Assembly (NCBI GenBank): GCA_023140455.1
Contig: JAGLLQ010000567.1
Coordinates: forward strand, 1-9,946
From: Desulfobacteraceae bacterium
Lineage (GTDB): Bacteria; Desulfobacterota; Desulfobacteria; Desulfobacterales; Desulfobacteraceae
Length of the DNA stretch: 9,946 bases
Direction: 5' to 3'
The notes beneath the pieces are model-generated. The model saw nothing but the letters and a program-made list of their open reading frames with translations. It had not been told where the DNA came from and did not search any database. A program made the position numbers and the translations under genes. Of this stretch, positions 7,395 through 9,946 are shown piece by piece; position 1 is the first letter of the stretch, and the number at the start of each line of letters is the position of its first letter.

Positions 7395-9455
7395 TTACCA
7401 TGTAAAAGCATTTTCTTCAGAGATTTGAATAAACTCAGATGTTATGATTTCTGTTTCATCCAAAAGGAAATCTTTGCTCAGATCTTTTATTTTTTTAATG
7501 TCTGATAATGTTTGTAAAGGTTTATTGTTTTTTGAAATTAAATAATTGTTTACTATTTCAAGCTCTAATGCGTCTTGCTTTTTTTTCTGTGTTTCTCTCT
7601 GTTTTAAATTTAAGGACAGATAGTCTAATTTGTTTATTTTCTCACTTAATTTATACTTTTTGTTTATGTATATAAATTCTGATTTTTTGTGAGTCCTTTT
7701 TTTGTAGGATTCAGATAATTTTAAAATAGTATTTGAAAGGCTGTTGTAAGGCCTATATAATGCCCGAATTGATTTATCATAGGGAAGGGCATCTTCAAGA
7801 GAGCTTTCTCCTACAATGTTTGCATTATAAATATGTGGTAATTCAATATCCGGAAGAACTCCATTTTTCTGAGTCGAGTCACCAGATATTCTATAGAATT
7901 TAGCAGCGGTGAGCTTGAGCTTACCTTTTGCGACTGGCGTTAATGTTTGAACGGTTCCTTTGCCAAAACTTCTGGTTCCCACAATTATTCCACGATTATA
8001 ATCTTTAATAGCCCCTGCAAATATTTCCGATGCAGACGCACTCATTCTGTTAACCATTACAACCAGTGGACCTGTGTACATAATCTTTTTATCATTATCA
8101 TAATATTGGATTGTTCTATATTTGTACTTTACTTGGACAACAGGTCCTGATTCGATAAAAAGCCCTGTTAAAGTCTCAGCTTCAGTAAGAGAACCTCCAC
8201 CATTTCCCCTGAGGTCTACTATAAGTCCATCAATCCCGTCGGCTTTTAGCTTATGGAGTAATATGGCGACATCATTGGTAGAGCTTTTATAATTTTCTTC
8301 TCCATTATGATATGCGTCAAAATCTAAATAAAAAGTAGGTATTTTAATAATACCGATTTTATATGATCTGCCATTGTGCTTAATAGTTTTAATATCTTTT
8401 GTGGCTGACTGTTCCTCAAGTTTAATTTTATCTCTTGTTATACTGACTATTTTAGTTGAGTTTTTCTTTTGAACAGGTATAATTTTTAACCTGACTATAG
8501 TCCCCTTTTTTCCTCTGATTAATTTAACAACATTATCCAGCCGTAATCCAATAACATTTTTAAAATCACCATTTTTTCCTTCGCCAACACCAATAATTTT
8601 ATCACCCGGCATGAGTTGTTGTGTCTTTTCAGCAGGCCCTGCAGTAATAAGCCTTAAAATTTTCGTGTACTGATTCTCTTTTTGAAGCATTGCACCAATA
8701 CCTTCAAGAGATAAACTCATATTAATGTCAAAGGTTTCAAAATTTTTTGGAGCAAAATATTTTGTATGGGGGTCAAAGCTGTCAGTAACAGCATCCATAA
8801 ATATTTGGAATGCATCATTTGAATTTATCTGAGAAATATAGTTGAGCCTGTTTTCATAGGTATTTTTAAGTGTTTTGGAAATTTCTTTGGCTGGTGAATT
8901 CTCAAGTTTTAATTCAATAATAATATTTGCAAGCTCTTTTTTCCAAAGCTCTCTTAGCTCATCAATATTATCATGCCATGATTGTTTTTCTTTATTTATT
9001 GAAAATTTATCATCTGTGGTAAAATCAAGTTTTTTTTCCCATGATTTTGACAGGTCTAAGAGAAATGACGTACGCATATGGGTCCGCTCAAGATAAAGAT
9101 TAAAAACTAGAAAAGCGAATAAGAGGTCACCTTTTTGTAAAGTGTTGTCCAATCTGAATTCAAATTTTTTAAAGGTTTCTATATCTTTTTTCAAAAACAA
9201 ATGTTTAGCCGAGTCAAGGCTGTTGAGATAATTTGAAAATATTTTAGAAGAAATTGTATTGTTCAGTCGTTTTCTTGAATAATGATTTGATTGAATGATT
9301 TTAATAATTTTAATACAGATATCAGAATCATCTTTAGAAAAGGTAACTTTTTGGAACTCTGTTTTATTTTGATATGCTTGTATTGACGGAACAAAAAAAG
9401 ATATAGTTAATATAAAACAAATAAAAGCAATTAATTTTTTAGTATTTTTTTTCAT
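7395..9455 (-). CDS. prc: carboxy-terminal processing (tail-specific) protease, S41 family
   Basis: Periplasmic serine protease that cuts proteins from exposed C-termini; E. coli Prc acts on lipoproteins and peptidoglycan hydrolases. The 686 residues match the length of E. coli Prc (about 680), not the shorter CtpA type. In order: signal peptide at 1-27 (MKKNTKK, hydrophobic core, SIQA cleavage region); helical N-terminal domain to about 235; PDZ at about 245-330 (LEGIGAMLQ, GPAEK, MPGDKIIGV); protease core at about 340-540 with DLRGNGGGSL at 414-423; and a C-terminal helical domain at about 550-680 (DUF3340-like). The catalytic Ser-Lys pair is S474 (in SASASE) and K499 (in FGKGTVQ), 25 residues apart as in E. 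coli, with Q503. All needed residues are present, so it should be active. The ATG forms an ATGA overlap with the GTPase stop codon, with AGAGAG just before it. No adaptor like NlpI is seen. Confidence 0.95.
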   Translation of the reverse strand: MKKNTKKLIAFICFILTISFFVPSIQAYQNKTEFQKVTFSKDDSDICIKIIKIIQSNHYSRKRLNNTISSKIFSNYLNSLDSAKHLFLKKDIETFKKFEFRLDNTLQKGDLLFAFLVFNLYLERTHMRTSFLLDLSKSWEKKLDFTTDDKFSINKEKQSWHDNIDELRELWKKELANIIIELKLENSPAKEISKTLKNTYENRLNYISQINSNDAFQIFMDAVTDSFDPHTKYFAPKNFETFDINMSLSLEGIGAMLQKENQYTKILRLITAGPAEKTQQLMPGDKIIGVGEGKNGDFKNVIGLRLDNVVKLIRGKKGTIVRLKIIPVQKKNSTKIVSITRDKIKLEEQSATKDIKTIKHNGRSYKIGIIKIPTFYLDFDAYHNGEENYKSSTNDVAILLHKLKADGIDGLIVDLRGNGGGSLTEAETLTGLFIESGPVVQVKYKYRTIQYYDNDKKIMYTGPLVVMVNRMSASASEIFAGAIKDYNRGIIVGTRSFGKGTVQTLTPVAKGKLKLTAAKFYRISGDSTQKNGVLPDIELPHIYNANIVGESSLEDALPYDKSIRALYRPYNSLSNTILKLSESYKKRTHKKSEFIYINKKYKLSEKINKLDYLSLNLKQRETQKKKQDALELEIVNNYLISKNNKPLQTLSDIKKIKDLSKDFLLDETEIITSEFIQISEENAFTW

Positions 9456-9946
9456 AAACTCTCTATAATATTTTCTGGTTTTTCAAAACTTATTCTACCT
9501 AATTTTCCTTGTCTTAATTCATTTACAAGTATCTCATATGTTCGTTGAATGTCAACTATACCACCCTTTTGTAAACATCCTCGTTTTGAGCCGATTTTTT
9601 TTATAAGAAGAGTGTTATCATCGGGCAGGGTTTTAAAGTTATATCTTGTTTTTAAAGATTCCGGATAATTATTCTTTAAGAAATTAAGAGTAAAAGCTCC
9701 TGTGTCATTATAATCTACAACAGTGTTAGAGATTGCACCACTTGCTGCAAGGATATCTGCTCTGAGTTTTGGTTCAAGGATCGGCCAGAGCAATCCTGGT
9801 GTGTCGTAAATATCCATATCCTTTGTTGCCATGCGTTGATTATGCCTTGTAATTGCAGGTACGTTTCCGGTTTTAGCAACTTTTTTACCAATAATGGAAT
9901 TAATTATGGTTGATTTGCCTGTATTTGGAATTCCTATAACCATAAT
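9452..9946 (-). CDS. YlqF/RbgA-like circularly permuted ribosome-assembly GTPase, 3' part
   Basis: The frame stays open to the window edge (Ile precedes the first visible Met at 9943), so the N-terminal part is missing. In YlqF/RbgA proteins, which help mature the large ribosomal subunit, the G motifs run G4-G5-G1-G2-G3. Here G1 is GIPNTGKST at about 4-12 from 9943, a G2-type Thr lies in AITRHNQ (about 30-36), and G3 is DTPG at 47-50, followed by LLWP as in the family. G4 and G5 would lie off the window. The C-terminal helical domain ends in a segment close to the family's 'GKLGRISLE' (here LRQGKLGRISFEKPE). Met at 9943 sits just before the P-loop and is unlikely to be the true start. The stop TGA overlaps the prc start by ATGA. 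This gene probably heads, or lies near the head of, the minus-strand operon; its promoter is outside the window. Confidence 0.87.
   Translation of the reverse strand: MMVIGIPNTGKSTIINSIIGKKVAKTGNVPAITRHNQRMATKDMDIYDTPGLLWPILEPKLRADILAASGAISNTVVDYNDTGAFTLNFLKNNYPESLKTRYNFKTLPDDNTLLIKKIGSKRGCLQKGGIVDIQRTYEILVNELRQGKLGRISFEKPENIIESL

Noticed and set aside
1..9946. Defence system, mobile element, CRISPR array or RNA gene
   Set aside because: All seven minus-strand genes and the M16 gene belong to recognised housekeeping or envelope families, and no transposase, integrase, direct-repeat array or tRNA/rRNA-like stretch was seen.

Overview
The window is AT-rich (roughly 30% G+C by eye, not counted) and almost fully coding, with only about 135 bases outside genes. 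The gene set suggests a Gram-negative bacterium with an outer membrane: a long Prc-type periplasmic protease, a large AsmA-like envelope protein and a tandem M16 peptidase. A plant-type acyl-ACP thioesterase and the style of the PilZ protein fit the Desulfobacterota (sulfate-reducing 'delta-proteobacteria'), probably a low-GC member. That placement is an inference from protein style, not from a marker gene. The standard genetic code gives clean frames throughout.

Left end, plus strand (1-2102): the 3' part of an M16 (insulinase/PqqL-like) peptidase gene whose N-terminal zinc-site part lies outside the window. It converges on the minus-strand genes across a 45-bp gap (2103-2147) that holds a weak, possibly two-way, stem-loop terminator.

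The rest is a minus-strand run read from 9946 down to 2148, in this order: a YlqF/RbgA-like ribosome-assembly GTPase (partial, start outside the window); prc (tail-specific S41 protease); a 1001-residue AsmA-like protein; an acyl-ACP thioesterase; recX; a standalone N-terminal asparaginase domain; and a PilZ protein. From the GTPase to the asparaginase the genes overlap or nearly touch: ATGA overlaps at 9452-9455 and 4386-4389, a 3-bp gap at 7392-7394, and TAG directly followed by ATG at 3137-3136. This is very likely one transcript with coupled translation. The PilZ gene is set apart by 89 bp that carries its own candidate promoter, with an imperfect dyad over the -35 box.

Functionally, the middle of the run (Prc, AsmA-like protein, acyl-ACP thioesterase) suggests envelope and lipid housekeeping. 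The GTPase and RecX are housekeeping functions of translation and recombination. I see no mobile element, CRISPR array, RNA gene, toxin-antitoxin pair or defence locus. The most unusual item is the 161-residue asparaginase-like protein: it keeps the first-domain catalytic residues, has no second domain, and has no room for one downstream.
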